Shown: positions 23,893 through 38,100 of the stretch, in pieces
Numbering within the stretch: the first letter of the stretch is position 1
Layout of the letters: every line of letters starts with the position of its first letter
NCBI GenBank assembly: GCA_036850595.1
Contig: CM072162.1
Location: 20,389,758-20,453,757, forward strand
DNA: 64,000 bases
Direction: 5' to 3'
Origin: Rhyacichthys aspro
Taxonomy: Eukaryota; Chordata; Actinopteri; Gobiiformes; Rhyacichthyidae
The notes under the pieces: model-generated
The model's database searches: none
What the model saw: only the letters and a program-made list of their open reading frames with translations
What the model was told of the DNA's origin: nothing
Program-made: the position numbers and the translations under genes

Positions 23893-24815
23893 GTATCACC
23901 GCCACTTATTAACCGCTGTGGTGCTCACCAAAATATGCAACCCTTCTTTTCTTCCTCACTTTGTCTAAATCCAGCCTAAGGTCAGGAAACAAGGTTCTTT
24001 GAATGCTTCTCACTTTCACTCCCAGTCCACACACTTTTGTATTTTTTGACACTCGGTTCAAATGGAAGGATTACAGAGGAAAAAAATGCTGTATTGGCAA
24101 AGGAAAAACCCAACTGAGAGAGAAATAAAATATGAGAAATTGAGTGCAGCTTGTACTGTAGCTCCTGGGCGCGGTAAAATGAATTTAGCGCCGGAGCAGA
24201 CGAGAAGGATTACCACCTGCCCTTAAGTTCGCTGTTGTCTATTTGTCCCGACGCGGTGACACCTTGTTTGGGTTAGCTGACGGGCCGTACATCAGCCCGG
24301 GATACGTGGGGTTGGACTAAGGGCAGGGTCTGCAAATACGATGGTAATTTGGGAGTCGGTGAACGCGGGCCACTCCCTTGTGATGGATACGACGGCCTTG
24401 TGTTAATGTCGCTTTAAATCAGTCGTGGCACCACAATGCTCCTGTCCCGAGTGACAAATACGATCTTGAAACATGAGGGGCGCTCTACATTTGCAGACGG
24501 TAGGCAAAACACTCAACTGTCCCGCCACTGAAACTTGAAAGACTGCAGACTCAGGCTCAAAGCTGTCAAACTCAACTTGAAAACAGACCTCATAAATCCA
24601 AAAAGTACTAACTTTTTATTCATTTGGACGAGAGGTTTCAACATGGTTTATGTTCCCTTTGCAACTGTTAGCTCTTATTAATTATATTCTTGAACATGAA
24701 AGTCAAGAAAGCTTTAGGAGTCGTGTGTTCTGTGTTGACTTTTGCTGTTGATTGTATAAAAGTCCAGTCCGTTTGTGAAATTGGTCTTTTATTTGTTTGA
24801 CAGACAACACTTTTC

Positions 24816-24845
24816 ATTCATTCATTTTCTACTGCTTCGTCCCGG
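24816..24845 (-). mobile_element. Minimal retrotransposon 3' end with 13-bp target duplication
   Basis: A 30-base insert that begins attcattcattttctactg and ends cccgg is flanked by the same 13 bases, gacaacacttttc, at 24803-24815 and 24846-24858. The insert matches the ATTC-ended repeat family seen at 1270. Read on the minus strand it is a 3' end with an AATG-type tail, so this looks like an extremely 5'-truncated retrotransposition event. Confidence 0.7.
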
Positions 24846-25156
24846 GACAACACTTTTCCACTGAATAAAATTATCCAATCAGGCCAATTTTGAATTTATC
24901 TGGACAGTTTTTATGCCATTCGTTGATTGTCTGAGTATTTTCTTTTCCCAAGTTGATAGTCCAGAATGGTTCTGCCCCTGAATCTGATTTTATGTCTATC
25001 CAGTTGCATTCATTTGTAGTTTAATCTGCACCACTGGTTCCTCAAACTCAAATCAACAAAACAGAAAGAAAAGAAAGAGAACTAGGATGGCTGGTTAGTC
25101 TAGTGAAATTAATACGTGAGTTAATAGAATAGATGAATAGGAATATTGTCCAGAGC

Positions 25157-25198
25157 TTTAAAGATGCACTGTGTAGTTACTGACGACATCTAGTGGCC
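25157..25198. repeat. Probable dispersed fish repeat fragment
   Basis: The stretch tttaaagatgcactgtgtag and the nearby gacatctagtggcc are phrases I associate with a common teleost dispersed repeat. The boundaries and family cannot be set from one copy. Confidence 0.4.
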
Positions 25199-27533
25199 AT
25201 GTTGCAGATTGTGTTAGAAACCTTAAAGCCCCTACTTTTTACAGCCTATGAGCATCTATGGTAACCCAAGAGGTACAAAAAAAGAAACATTAATGCTCTT
25301 CTCCAGTAGTTTGTCTGCTCGTCGTGAAAACAGATGAAGTATTTGCTTCTTCTGTTGGTGTTCTTTATGACAGTATCTATTTTTCGTGTTATTTTAGGAC
25401 TTTATACACTTTTGAACACATATTATTTCTGTTTCATTTTGTGCAACCGAATACTGCAACATTTTTCTCTTTAAATTTGTTTCCTGTAAGAAAGACTCAA
25501 GATTTTAGCTACAGTTTTTCCTTAAATTATGAATTAAACAGTGTTAACAAGTAAAATGCATTTGGGGCTTGACGAAAAATTCCAACGCCCCGGATTTGAC
25601 ATTTGTGCTGTTGCTGTTCACTCGCTGAAAGATGTTATCGCTTTCAATGTATATCAACCAGGAGGCAGGCGTAATGTGTTTGTCTTTCAGTAGGAGCGCT
25701 GATTTCATTTCCCTTCGTCTTCTCCTGCAGCCAGACGGTGTCGAGTCTCAGCGGTTTTGTCAGCAATTACGACACTTAGCCACATTTTTGCTCGGGGCTG
25801 TGTGAAGCACGAGTGTGTATGTATATGTGAATTTCTGGAGGCACTGTGAGGTCAGAAGTATCATGTGGCGCAAAATAATACAGTTTCTAAATGTCTAGAG
25901 GCCACTCCGTGAATTTGCAGAGAATCATCTTGATTATATCTGCATAGACTTCATCAAATTTGCATGCACAAGTGTTTCTGTCAGGCTACACTGCTGTTCA
26001 AGAGGTTTGGACTCAGTTATATATAATCTAGTCTGGTCTAGTTAAAGGTTAGGACTCGGCTTGCTGTTTCAACATCGACTACTCATAACCCATAAAGGAT
26101 ATAAACAGGATCTGACGTGCATATTTCTAAACCCATACCATTACAAACACAGACAGGGAAAGTGAATGTGGGATATGTTAGAGAGCAATTTTGTCTTTAA
26201 CGTCGATGCAGTGAAAGCAGAAAAAAATGGCAAAGCAAGATCAAGAATTGAGAGCCAAGGAGTGGATTGTACAGAATAGAGACACGAGAACTGGGTCACA
26301 GCGTTTACAAAACTGCAGCTGTTGCCAGTCGGACGGGACACGAAGTGGAAGAAGAACTGGACAAAACCAGTTCATTCACGTGGTGCATGTTTAAAGATCC
26401 ATGCCTTAATGTCTCAACACCAATTTAGAACATTATTAAGATGTCATTATGGCTTTAAGGGCTTAAAATATTGGTTTTTGACAAGGTTTTGTTCAATCTG
26501 TCAAAATGAAAGGAGCTAGTTCTTTAGTTTTTCGTCAGGTCATTTAACCAATAATTAGTTTTTTGTTCATTGACTTGATATGTGTATGAAAACCTGAACG
26601 TGAACTGCCCAGCTTCGAAGGTCTAGTGTAGTTTTCCTGCACAATTATAACCATTAAATCCAGGCTGTGATTATGTTAAAGCTGATGAATACTAAGAAAC
26701 TGTTACGATTGTTAAGAGTATTGCATGAATCCAGTTTCTGTGTTATTTTACAACAATTAAACGAGCAATTTGTAAAACACATTTGGTTATTATAAATGCG
26801 ACTCTCCCTCAGTTGTAAACAAAGCTGATTCTGTAAATGAATAGAGGCAGTGAAGGAGAGATTCTGTTTTGGAGAAATTGATTTGTGGTTACTTCTTGCT
26901 TCTTGCATTTCTAAATTATTCCCTTCCAGTCCCACCAGACGCTCATATCTCGATGCTTGTTTTGATAAACACAACATGCCGGCCCTGTTGTGTAGGAGGA
27001 GTCGGACAAAAATCATTATAAACACTTAGAACACATTATAAACTTGTCCATATGTAATGAAGTTTTAAAGCTTAAACAGTAAAACTTTTGTCTCTTTCAC
27101 TTAAATCTCATCCTTGTCGTTTTTTTACTTTCATTGCACAAAAGCTGCCTCTAATTACTTTTGTTCTGGAGGTGAAGTATAACAAATGGCTGTCTCCGTG
27201 TAATTCTTGGAGCATTGAAGCAAATGGGCCGTTTAAGAGCTTTTGGGCTGTGCTATACAATAAATGAGGAGATGAAGTGTAATTGCCTCTCCAGATAATC
27301 ACTCAAATCATAACTTCATCACCTGGATCACAAGTGTATACAGTCATTTTATTACGAATGGAGTATTAGTGACTGTGGTGGAGATAATTACTGGAGAAGT
27401 GATCAAGAAATGGGAATGTTAAACCTGATCATATAAAAGACTTCCAATGAAGAGACAAAGGAGGAGGACGTTTTATATTTGATTTAGCGAGACATGTGTT
27501 TAAGTGATGGTGATATTTACATTCTCACTTCGC

Positions 27534-27556
27534 TGGTGATGATGATGATGATGGTG
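27534..27556. repeat. (GAT)n microsatellite
   Basis: A short tandem of ATG/GAT units (tggtgatgatgatgatgatg), with no coding context. Confidence 0.8.
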
Positions 27557-30500
27557 AAAAGGGATCCCAATAGACTCTTTTATAAGCAATAACATTAAAA
27601 ACGTACATTCACACCTCAGCAACAAGGCGTGTGCATGTTACTTACCTAAAAAAATCCGTGTAAAACGTGTCCATGTGGTTTTATTTAGCTTTCTGCACAA
27701 GTCCAGCCTTATTTAATATAAGTATCCAGTGACTTGTAGCATTTAGGCTTTAGCTGGTGTAGCCTTAATGCTTGTATGAACTGCTGGATGTAGAAACACT
27801 TGCTAATATTACCTACACACTCACTGACAGCACACTCACGTAATCAGTCATTTGCTAAAAATCATTGTTGTTTATTGGATAATGTTTTGCAAAACTCTCA
27901 AAATGTCCTAGTAACTTTTTTTTTTTATAAAGGAACTTAGCAACAAGATCAGCCCTAGTTTATGATATTGACTTATACTATTAAATCAATATGCTACTAA
28001 ATATTTTATTAACTCTTTTTCCGTTAGTGACAGAATATCTGCTTATATGTGATGCTTCAATGTGAAAAGTAGTGCATTTTCTGAGTAAACAGTACACACA
28101 CATCATACATCATACATTATACTTACTTATATTTTAAAACCGCCAACTGTGCTTACCTTTAGCAAACAAATTCACTACTAATCAGGCATTTTTCTCTGAC
28201 GTACAGTTAGCGTTTAGCGCCATCGGCTTCTTAAAAACCTCATGTATTTCTGTCGTTTCAATAAAATCATGTCTCTAAAGGTCAGTTTTGTCTGTGAGAG
28301 CAGCCAGTCTAATACTATTTCCAGCGGATTTAACATGCAGACTGAACACAGCCCGTCGTCCCGGGGCCATTCACACTCTCACACCTTCAGAGCGGCCTAG
28401 TTTCCTCCTCTGCTCCGGAGCAGTCCTGGGACAGACAGCTCTGCTCCACAGCACTTTAATGCTAATTGTTGAGGGAGAGTAAAGTGGCTTTGACTGCCTA
28501 TAAAAGCACTCTAATCTGTTAAAGCCACCACTGTTGTATAGGAATCTCTTCCTCTGCTTCACCCCGGTCTTTACGGGTCGTGTGGGAGGGACCACCAATT
28601 ACTGATCATCTGAGCACTCTCACAGGACGGTGTTAGTTCAGAATACATCAGCAGATAACATATTGTACAGAAAGGTCATTCTGCTGTTTGCCATTACTCA
28701 GATCAAACTGCTGTCAAATAGAAAACTGTTGGCATTTTATAAAACACACAGAGAGACAGCTGAGGTTGGATATAGACAATATATAGACTACTGCAACTCT
28801 GGATAAGATAATTGTATTCATGTAGGTAGTGTAGGTGAGCCTATTTTATGTCTAAGCAAGGAAAGTCAGAAAAGGAGAGGGCCCCCCAAATTTTCTCTGA
28901 TTGGACAAACATTTAAAATTCAGAAACCTAAGAATAATTTAAAATACAGTATAAGCTGATGATTATAGCTCTTGGATTTTAATTTGTCCATCTGCTGATT
29001 TTATGTTTTATTCTAAACAGACACATATTATTTGTGATTAAAATGAGTTGGAAAGATTCAAATAACTATCAACCAAATACTGATGATGCTGTTTAAAACC
29101 TGTTTAGTGCAGTGTCTGGATTATTTTGTACTTGTTCATGCATTTTTCTGATTCTGATAGTTTCATAAAAGACAACTGACTGGTTCCAGCCGAAGGGAAA
29201 AACTTTCTCTCTGGGAATGCAGATATTCAGAATGAAAGGCTTTAACAAATCACTTCTGGGTCATGTGACCAAAATCTCGGGCTGTAGTCTAAACATAGGA
29301 ATAAACTGTTAAATATATAATCACATAAAAAAACAACTGTCAATCTGAAAACTCTGTGAAGCCCTGTGGAAAAGCATTGGCATCACGTCTCAGTGTTGCC
29401 ATGACAATAGCCATTAGCTGGGACAAACTTCAGTTTTTGTTGCCAGAAACTGCTATCTGTGACAGCATGCTAATGTATAAATGAAAAGATGCATATACAT
29501 AATTGAATAAATGCAAATATAATAAGTCATTTGGTTAAACAAAGGCCTGAGCAGCTTTAATGACTGAAGAATGAAGAGATGTTGAGTGAATACAAACAGC
29601 TTCTCTGTCGTCAGGAGGCGACATGTGCGGTCAGAGTGCAAACTTTGTGGTAAAATAAATATATTTCATAAATTAGGAGCGCGGTAATGAATTCACACAG
29701 TGTCCCCTGTGAGTCATCTGTCAGTCTGTTCAACACTGAGAAGGCTGCAGTACATACACAGCTTGTTATATACTACAAAGACACAAACAGGAAGAACTGG
29801 AGGACAAAGTGTAAGGCATTCATGGCTGGATGTGTATTCAGCACATAATGAGGGATATTTTTAGATAAAGCTGAGCTAAAGCCTGCTGTTTTAATGTGTA
29901 CTTTAGAGATCATGTTGTTTGCTAAAGTATAGTAAAGCAGCAGTGGGGACTGTGATTAAAATGCATACATTTTCTTTATAAAAAGCGCTTCTGCTTATTC
30001 CTACTGCAACGAGTTGTAGATATACCAATTTATATAATAGGTTTCCATTTCCAGGAACAGTCTAACAAAACAGAAGTCACTTGGACACTCAGGAAATCCA
30101 TATAAATGATTGGTCTGTTCCAGAAGCTTTTCAGAGGCCTACGTGGAGATTAAACATATGTGTGTGACAGTAGTGTGGACAGTTCGTCAAAAGACATACA
30201 TTTTTCAAAGCATTATAGTGATTATAGTGGAGTCAGGCTGCTCTACTGGGACTGTACTTAGTGTCTGTGCTTAACCAGCCCCACTACAATACTGTTTATT
30301 TTCTTTATTAATATCTCATGTACTTTTATCAGATTGTTAGCATTAGCAGCAACAGTGAACTCCATGACCTTATGTTTTGTGCTTTCTGAACTCTGACCTC
30401 TGAACTCTCAGGTTTCAGACGCCAATGAAGAGAAGATAGAAGTTTTCTTGAGTAAAATACGAGACATATTTATAAGATGTGCTTTTTGTTCATACAAAGC

Positions 30501-33500
30501 TCCTGGGGTCCTACCACGGTGGTAAGACCTTCACTGCCACATTTTGGCAACATTTGTGGGTGGGATTATAAAAAGATAAGACACAACATTAAAGAGCAAA
30601 TATCTCATGGGTTACACACCAAACTCCTGAAGCTATTCTCCCCAATTTTTATTATTTCTGCAAAATTTCAAAATCTGACTCTAAATGATGGAATTATTTC
30701 TATCTCTGGCATAACTTTATAGTAAGTTTTCCTCTGAAATGTTACTAGTGCACGTGTCATTGATTCTTGGAAACCTCACAGACACATTTGATTTGTCAGT
30801 CTGCATTAATCCTCTTGCGTCTCAAAGTGACATTCACGTCTGCGTCGTCCGGCTCCGTCTTTCTCAGCCGTCTCCAGTTCCTTAATAAAGAGAACAATGG
30901 CGCTGTTAACTTTCTGAAAACAGCCCTTAATAATGATGAATAGTCCCAGCCTCGCGCAAGCCGCACACTTCCACATAAACCGCTCGTAGCTGTGACCGTC
31001 TGAGTGATCGCTCCTCGTCTCGCTCTGGCAGAAGCTCTCACCGTTTAGAGCCGTTTTGGGTCCAACTGGACTAAGACACACAGCATATGGCCCTGCTGCG
31101 CCGACACCTTGCCAAAAACCCTGTAATAAACAAGGTCTTATATCAGCAGCGCCTCACATAAAGCTACTTCTACACGTCTATATCTTCTTTCAGCGATGAC
31201 AGAGATAAAGGACAGTACTTTCATCCAAGACTTTGTTCATGTTTTTGCAGGTGTTTCTCCACAATTTGAAGTTACAAAGGTCATGGTTGAGCAGCTTCCA
31301 ACCCTTTTCTGATGAATTTTGTTTTCTACAAATCTTTGAGACAAGGAATAATGCTGCTATAATGAAAATACATACGATACTGACATTGAAGTTTAGATGC
31401 TTTTGGTGAATAAGAGAGAGGAGGTAGATAAAACCTAAACATGACTGTGGTAAATAAAAGCAGCAGCATGAAACTTTTCAGGATTCTGTAAAGGATTGTA
31501 AATGCAACGTCACTGCAGCAAACTCACACGGGGCTTTCACATCCTATAAGGGTTTGGTTGTGTAATATGTGGATTACATTGATGGATTATTGATGATTTC
31601 TTGCAAAATATCAGTGTCTGAGTTCAAAATCAGAGTAAGCTGTCTCAGTGTGTCAACAGAATTGTGCTTATTCTCTTCTTTTGTGAAGGTAACCCATCAA
31701 AATGCTACGAACCTAGTATTTTAAGGTGTTTGAGGCTTTATATTTTGTAATAAAAAGTTGCACATGTTGCTTATTGAGTTGCCTTTTTACAGACTTTTTC
31801 ACAGAAAGTGTTTGTATCTTCATTAACCTTTAATTGATGTGGTTTAACCAAAGCATTACCTCAAATTCATGTAATTAGTTTTAATCTCTGCTAAAATGGA
31901 TCGGAAAAAGAGAGCTACATAAGTGTTATTTATTTACTATTAAATTATACAAGTCTTTATAGGCAACCATAAAAGTCAAGAAACATCACATTTAGGGAGG
32001 TTCTGACCACTTTTTATCAGAGAAAGTGTGAATAATCACTGTCACCAACTACAGATACAAGGAATTATTGTTTATGATTCATTTGACTAAAGAATAATGC
32101 TCTTGGTTTTATAATAGAATATTTTGCTTTACTTTTATTACCTACATTTCAAAACACTACAATATCTAATTCTCTAAGCTTTCTGGGCTAAGTGCAAGTG
32201 TTCAGTCCATGTTGAATTATGAAATAGCATTTATATTGTATATGTTTTCTGTTGAACCTCTGCCTTTTTGTAAAGAAAAGTCCAAATCCAAAAGAGTTTT
32301 GAGTCTGATCCATAAATCTTATGAGTAACATTATTACGGGCCTCTCGGTGTCCCAGGACCGTTTGTCATCTCTCTGTCTTTCCCCAAACAGCCTCTGCCA
32401 TCAGTTAGAAATGATATTGAAAATAACAAAAACAGATGAGTGAAACTTACTAAAGAAGCCTGAATTTGGACAAGCTATGAGTCAGATGAATGACAGAGCT
32501 GCAGTACAATAATAGTTTTCATATTTTTGAACATATGCTAAAAACAATCGCTATTCATCTCAGAGTAAAGTTCAGATATAAACAAAAACAAAAAAGTGCC
32601 GCTGTTTATTTTACATTTGGTTTAGCTCAAACACATTAAAAGTGAAGTCTTCTCTGATTCGAAGAGACATTTAATTCAAAGTCATCACCTCACTTTGCAT
32701 TTGATTTTCTTTTGTATCTTACAGTGTTTCAAATGCCTGCTCAAAAATCTAATTGGTGAAGGTGAATCTGAAAGCACAAATACTCTGAAGAAAATCAATC
32801 ATGGCTTTCATCTTTTTACAAATTCAAACGTCAGCGTTGACACTCTCACCTAAAATACCAACGTTAACTATAAACACTGAAGAAATATGTTCCACATTTT
32901 GTTGCAGATAAGAACTTTTATCCAGTTGAAGGTAAAGTATTTCAAAAGCAGTCATTTAAGTGCACTTTTTAATACTTTTGCTTTTAGAAAACCACTATAT
33001 TTGTTCTCTTTACATCTTAAAAGTAATATTTGGGCGTATTTGAAGAGGGGCTGAGTGGATCCTAAAAGTGAAGTCTGTTTATTAAATAGATTTCTGAATT
33101 GTTTTATTAGTACCCTGCTGTAGTATATTATCAAGGGACTTCGATTTATCTTGTCCTCTGACCTTATGACTTTTATGCACCAGTTTGTAGTGTGTGCAGA
33201 GGGTTGTAGCTTAGGTCTCTTCCACATTTGGTCCATTTGTCTGCTGAGTTTATAGATTTAATCACTGGCCTTGTTAAAATAGCCCCTCTGTGATAGAATG
33301 CAGTATAATTTATGCAGTTACTTAACAAAATCCCCACGTGCAATCTTAAAATACAATTTACTGATGATACAGCTCCATATATTTTGTTTGTGGGTTGACC
33401 TTTAATCCATGGCTCGCTGATTAATTCCACACTGTCACTTTTTTGGAATAGATTCAGGCAGTAATTATCCCCAGATCATACAAACATAATATGGCACCTT

Positions 33501-34617
33501 ATCCCACTTCAGAGTCAGTGAGATTTATCCTTAAACTGCGTCGTCGTGTAGTTGGAGAAGGAGGACATTTTGGGGCAATATTAGAGCTGTTTTCTCCTCC
33601 TCATTGACAGGTAATTAGTGTTAGCCTTTGGGCTGAGCGGGTGGAGTATTCCCACCTCCATGTCTCCTCAGATAGCCCCTGTCTGCTCCTTGATGCTTTT
33701 AATTACACTCCCCCAGATCTGCGTGGGTGGCTGTTTTTTTGTTTGTTTTTTTTCCACATTTCTAAACAGAGGGTGTGTGCGGACGTGTTTTTTTTTAATA
33801 TTTCCGCCCTTCAGGTTAGAAGACTCTATCTAGGGACGCACAATGGAGCCGTCGGCTTTCTGCGATGTATCCTCTGTGTCAGCGCTGCATCCGAGACGAC
33901 CGAATGTGACCCACTTTTTCTGGATACAGTAAACATGGCGCCTTCTGAATGCCTAATGTCTTCATAATTCGCTGCTAATTGGAGTGTGTTACTATGTGTT
34001 GTGTACCGCTCTTTAATAATGGAGGATTTAAGCTACTTAACGCCAACATGAACAGCGCGAGGGCCGTTCATTAGCTCATTGACCTGTATTTTAGTGCGGA
34101 GGTGGGGCACATGCCGAGTAAAACCCCCCTCCGTATTTGACAAGCACCAGAGGCATTTAATTGTATGGGAGTCAACCTTTAGTGAAGTCAAATGGCAGCT
34201 GACATTACCACTAGATGTTATGGTTATTATGGTTTTATTGGTTCCCCTAACTCCTGATAATGAATTGCAGGGGAGCTGTGTTTGTATTGAGTGGGTGGCA
34301 GACTGAAAACATGAACATGGTTTGACATTTGCTGCTGGGTAATTATTTTGTATTTGCAATATTTTTCAACTGTGGGAACTTGTTATAAAAAAAAAAAATG
34401 ATTATGTGGTGAAATTAGATTTATTTTAGTAACATGTTTGTTGTTAAACCTGCTTGTTAAATTATCCAGGCTGTAATTAGAGCGCTGTTCTGGGCAAGTT
34501 TTTAGATGTACTTCCTGGATTGACCCTTGAACTAGATGAAATATGTTAGATTTGTCAGTGTTGACTCATGATATAAGAAAAAAGGAAAAGCCTCTATATG
34601 TTGCAACACTTTAGACC

Positions 34618-34700
34618 TAGACACACTTTATTGTCATTTAGATAAAGAATACAAAGAACATCATTGTGCTGCATTTGCTTGACATGGAATAAAATGAGAT
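34618..34700 (-). repeat. Probable retrotransposon 3' end fragment
   Basis: The sequence cacactttattgtcattta, followed by degenerate aatacaaagaacatcattgt, resembles a common teleost retrotransposon terminus (ctttattgtcatt...aaca.aat..tgt). Read on the minus strand it contains AATAAAG close to the end, as expected for a polyadenylated 3' end. It is fragmentary. Confidence 0.4.
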
Positions 34701-34838
34701 CCAAAGAACTAAAGATTAGTATTTACATATTTTACAATGGCACAGGTTGCATTAAACATGATTCAATGTAAAGAGAATAATGGAGGTGTGTTACAGCAGC
34801 AAAATAGAGGGCTTTGAAGCGATTAAACAAAACAAAAT

Positions 34839-34969
34839 GGCCGCAGTGGGTCAGTGTTAGAGCAGATCATCCATTAACCTGAAGGTTGTTGGTTTGATTC
34901 CCCCTCCTCACATTTCATACTGCCATTGTGACACCCTCCTCGCCTCCAGTGTCTGTAGCTCTGGTGCAT

Positions 34970-35002
<33 letters not shown>

Positions 35003-35185
35003 CGGTGGTGGGCGGAGAGGCTGTAGGCGCAGTATGGCTGCCATGTCTCCGTCAGTCTGCCCCGGGGCAACAAAAGTAGCTTAGCACTACCATTCTGTGA
35101 CTGTGGAATGAATAAAAAATGGAAAAAAAATGTAAAACGCTTTGGGTGCCTTGAAAAACTCTTGGATCCATTATTATTATTATTT
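34839..35185 (+). repeat. tRNA-derived SINE with L2-like tail
   Basis: The head carries a polymerase III A-box-like segment (gggtcagtgttagagcag) and a B-box-like segment (ggtttgattcc at 34891-34901). The body holds a GT microsatellite. The tail reads gtaaaacgctttgggtgcc, then ttgaaaaact and an ATT tandem. This head-body-tail order, with a tail like gtaaagcgctttgggtgtc and ATT units, is that of a fish tRNA SINE using an L2-type tail. It looks nearly full length with moderate divergence. Confidence 0.75.
34972..35001. repeat. (GT)n microsatellite
   Basis: About 15 uninterrupted GT units inside the SINE body at 34839-35185. Such tracts vary in length between individuals. Confidence 0.9.
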
Positions 35186-38100
35186 AAAAAGATGTGATAT
35201 TATAACATTTTAGAGTGTCTTTAACGCCAACGGATGGGTTTCTTCAGGTGAAACTAACAAGTTGTCTCAGATTATGACAAGCATGGTGAATTGGTACATC
35301 TAATGACCAATAGGGAATGAATGGGGAACGGATGTCTATTAGTGTCATCCTAAGTGTTGTCTTGGATCTAACTGGCAGGATATGCTGGAGCGTAAACATA
35401 TTGTCACAAGTTTAACTCAGACAAATGTGTAAGGATGCATTTAAGATCATTGATAAAGGCATTAGACACTCTCACATGAAGCTCGTGACAGTAGAACAGA
35501 GTCTTCTAACTTCAAGGGTGAAATGTGGACATGTATTTTACAGTGTTATGTGCAGCGGGGGTAGCTTTCCTGTGTGTTTTTATCGAGCGGGTGGGAGGCT
35601 GAAAACAGGCGCACTCCCCTCTGTGCGCTTTATAGGTCAATATTTTTACATATGCATGATTGTTGTGTGAACAGGCAGCAATGTGTCGGAGCCTCCTACA
35701 AAGGTGTGAATTTTAAGCGCTTACATCTCCCGTGTGTTTGTGAATGCGCCGCTCTGCACATGCCCCGCGCTCCGTCGTGCGAAGGCATATAGAAATTTGA
35801 GCGCGTCCCCGAGGAATGGCATCTTTTTCTCCCTCCGCCGCTCGCTGAAACAAACAGGCCTGTGATGCAGCGGTGAGAGGCCTTGAATGCTAAACACATC
35901 ATAAGAGAGTGAGGCGGCGAGGGGAAGGGGCGAGACGGAGGGAGCTGGGATTAAAACAGAGGCGGGCGTACAGTGCAAAGTGACAAATGAAGGACTAGAC
36001 AAAAACAGCTGGACATTGTGAGAAATGAGAAAAAGAGAAGGCTGGTGCCAAGAGTGAAAAAAAAAAAATGAATCAAGGACGGCACTGGAAGGTTTTCTCA
36101 CATTTGAATCAACCAAAGGCTCCCCGTGTTTCTGCAAACCTCTGATACATGGAATATCAATTTTTAAAAAGAAAATGGCAGCATTCACTACCACTTTCTG
36201 TTGCAATCTAAATATTCAATAATTAGACTTATTATCAAGAGACATAAAGACACTAATTCTGAGATACAACTCATACACACATCATATACAAAGGAGTGAG
36301 TTTTTGGCTGCGTTTTATTGTTTGTAGTGAATCTGAATTAGATGTCAAGAAGAAGGGAGTCCCAGAGGGTTGGAGCAGCTCTGGCAATATTTAGCAACAA
36401 CAGCACCTGGTTAGAGTTTATATCATGCTTATTTTTCATGAATAATAAAATGAATCCTCAAAAACAGGACTTTCTTTTGTGGAAGTGAGTGTAGCGGTAA
36501 TGCACCTGGCCTCTGCCTCAACATTTCACTGCTCTGTTTAAAATAGAGGCATCTTGTAATGTGTAGTGACAAGACAATCACAGCTCGTAGAAGGAAAGAC
36601 AACTATTTGATAGGAGCTGACTCAAAAGCATGAGTAACATTAATATAAAATGTACTTTACTACACTATATACTGTTGGAAAAAAGTCTAATCTAATTAAA
36701 TATGATAAAAGTTAACCTAAGACATTATATATTTACCATTCCTCTAACAAGCCCAAGGTTCTGACCACTGTATAAATCAAAACTCTTTACAGTTCTGTGA
36801 TTGCTTGTTGATTAGGAAAAAGATCCTTGTAAACCACTTAACACAGTAACTTGTTTGGCTCACAAGCCCCTTTATTGGTCCAAAAGTAATTTGGCAAAGA
36901 GCATTAAATGATCCAAAATGTTCTTGCATTGCCCCAGCCTCCTTCTTCTCACGATCTAATCTAAAAATCTAAAATGTTCTACTACTGTTTATTTTTGTTG
37001 AGTTAAGACTAAATCATTTGTCCCAACTTTTCAGAGTAAAACTTCCCAGGTCACCTTGCTTACATGTTCTCTTACGCTGCAGCTTTCATGTCCTCATTTA
37101 CCTTGAGAAACATTTCCTTCTATCCCACCATGCTTTGCTGTGCTGTTATAAAGCTTCTCAGTTGGGTGCAATGTTCAATGCAGTCTTTTACTGCAGAACA
37201 ATGTTTCTTTTTTCCTTCTGCACCACACGGTCGAGATGAATGGAGGCTTTTGCCCATTTCTGACTGTTCTGTATTCATACATTACGTGCCAAGATCTCTT
37301 TTTTCTCTCTTGTGTGTGCTATACTCTTATTAAACAGACTGCACCATCTTCTCAGCTTCTGTAGAAATGACAGCTTCAGTTTGCCTATTGCTTAAAGAAA
37401 AAAACAATCCCTTAAAAATAGGTCATTTTTCAATCATACATAGTATTTGGATCTTTACTGTCTTCTGTAAGAGTGTCAGAGAAAGTTAAATTTCTCTTTC
37501 CCACAGAGACTGTAAACCTGCTTCACTGATCCCCATGTCACCTCAAATGTGCTTAAAGTTCATTGTGCTCAACCAAATGGAAACTTTGCAGCTTGGTAAA
37601 TAACTGACAGAAAAGATATTTAGCTTCGTATTTCTCAAATCAAAGTAGAAAGGCATAGCTTTCCTTTTAAACAACAGTATATTTCCAGAGTTTGCAGGAT
37701 CACGCTGAGAAAGGGTTGGTGCAGGGCAGACAAGAGTCAAAAGGCCATGTTCAGAGTAACTTGTGCAGTGCTTCAAAGGCAGTAACCACACACTGGGTCA
37801 AATCAAGGTCATAAACACTTACGTCAGAACAGGATAAGATGAAGACTTATTTCTTGAGTCTTTGGGAACATTATGTTCAGTTATATCGCTGAATGTATAA
37901 AGAATCCATGATATAAAACTGTATGAAATCCTCCTGATGATTCCTTTGAGGACGCAGAGAGTGGATGATGCTAAAGCTGTGCGGCTGGTGCTGTAAGCGG
38001 AGTGCACAGCGTATGGAAACCGCACACTCTCTACAGCTTGACTTTTCTCACTTTGATTGCACAAATATTCGAATACATTTAGTCTCAACATTAACACATT

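Noticed and set aside
35721..36206. 161-codon minus-strand open frame
   Set aside because: Composition is dominated by Ser/Leu/Phe from pyrimidine-rich DNA, and there is no family motif or splice context. The region looks more like non-coding CpG-containing sequence.
36486..36545. Second tRNA-SINE head (gtagcggtaatgcacctgg)
   Set aside because: Only an A-box-like segment is visible, with no B box or tail.
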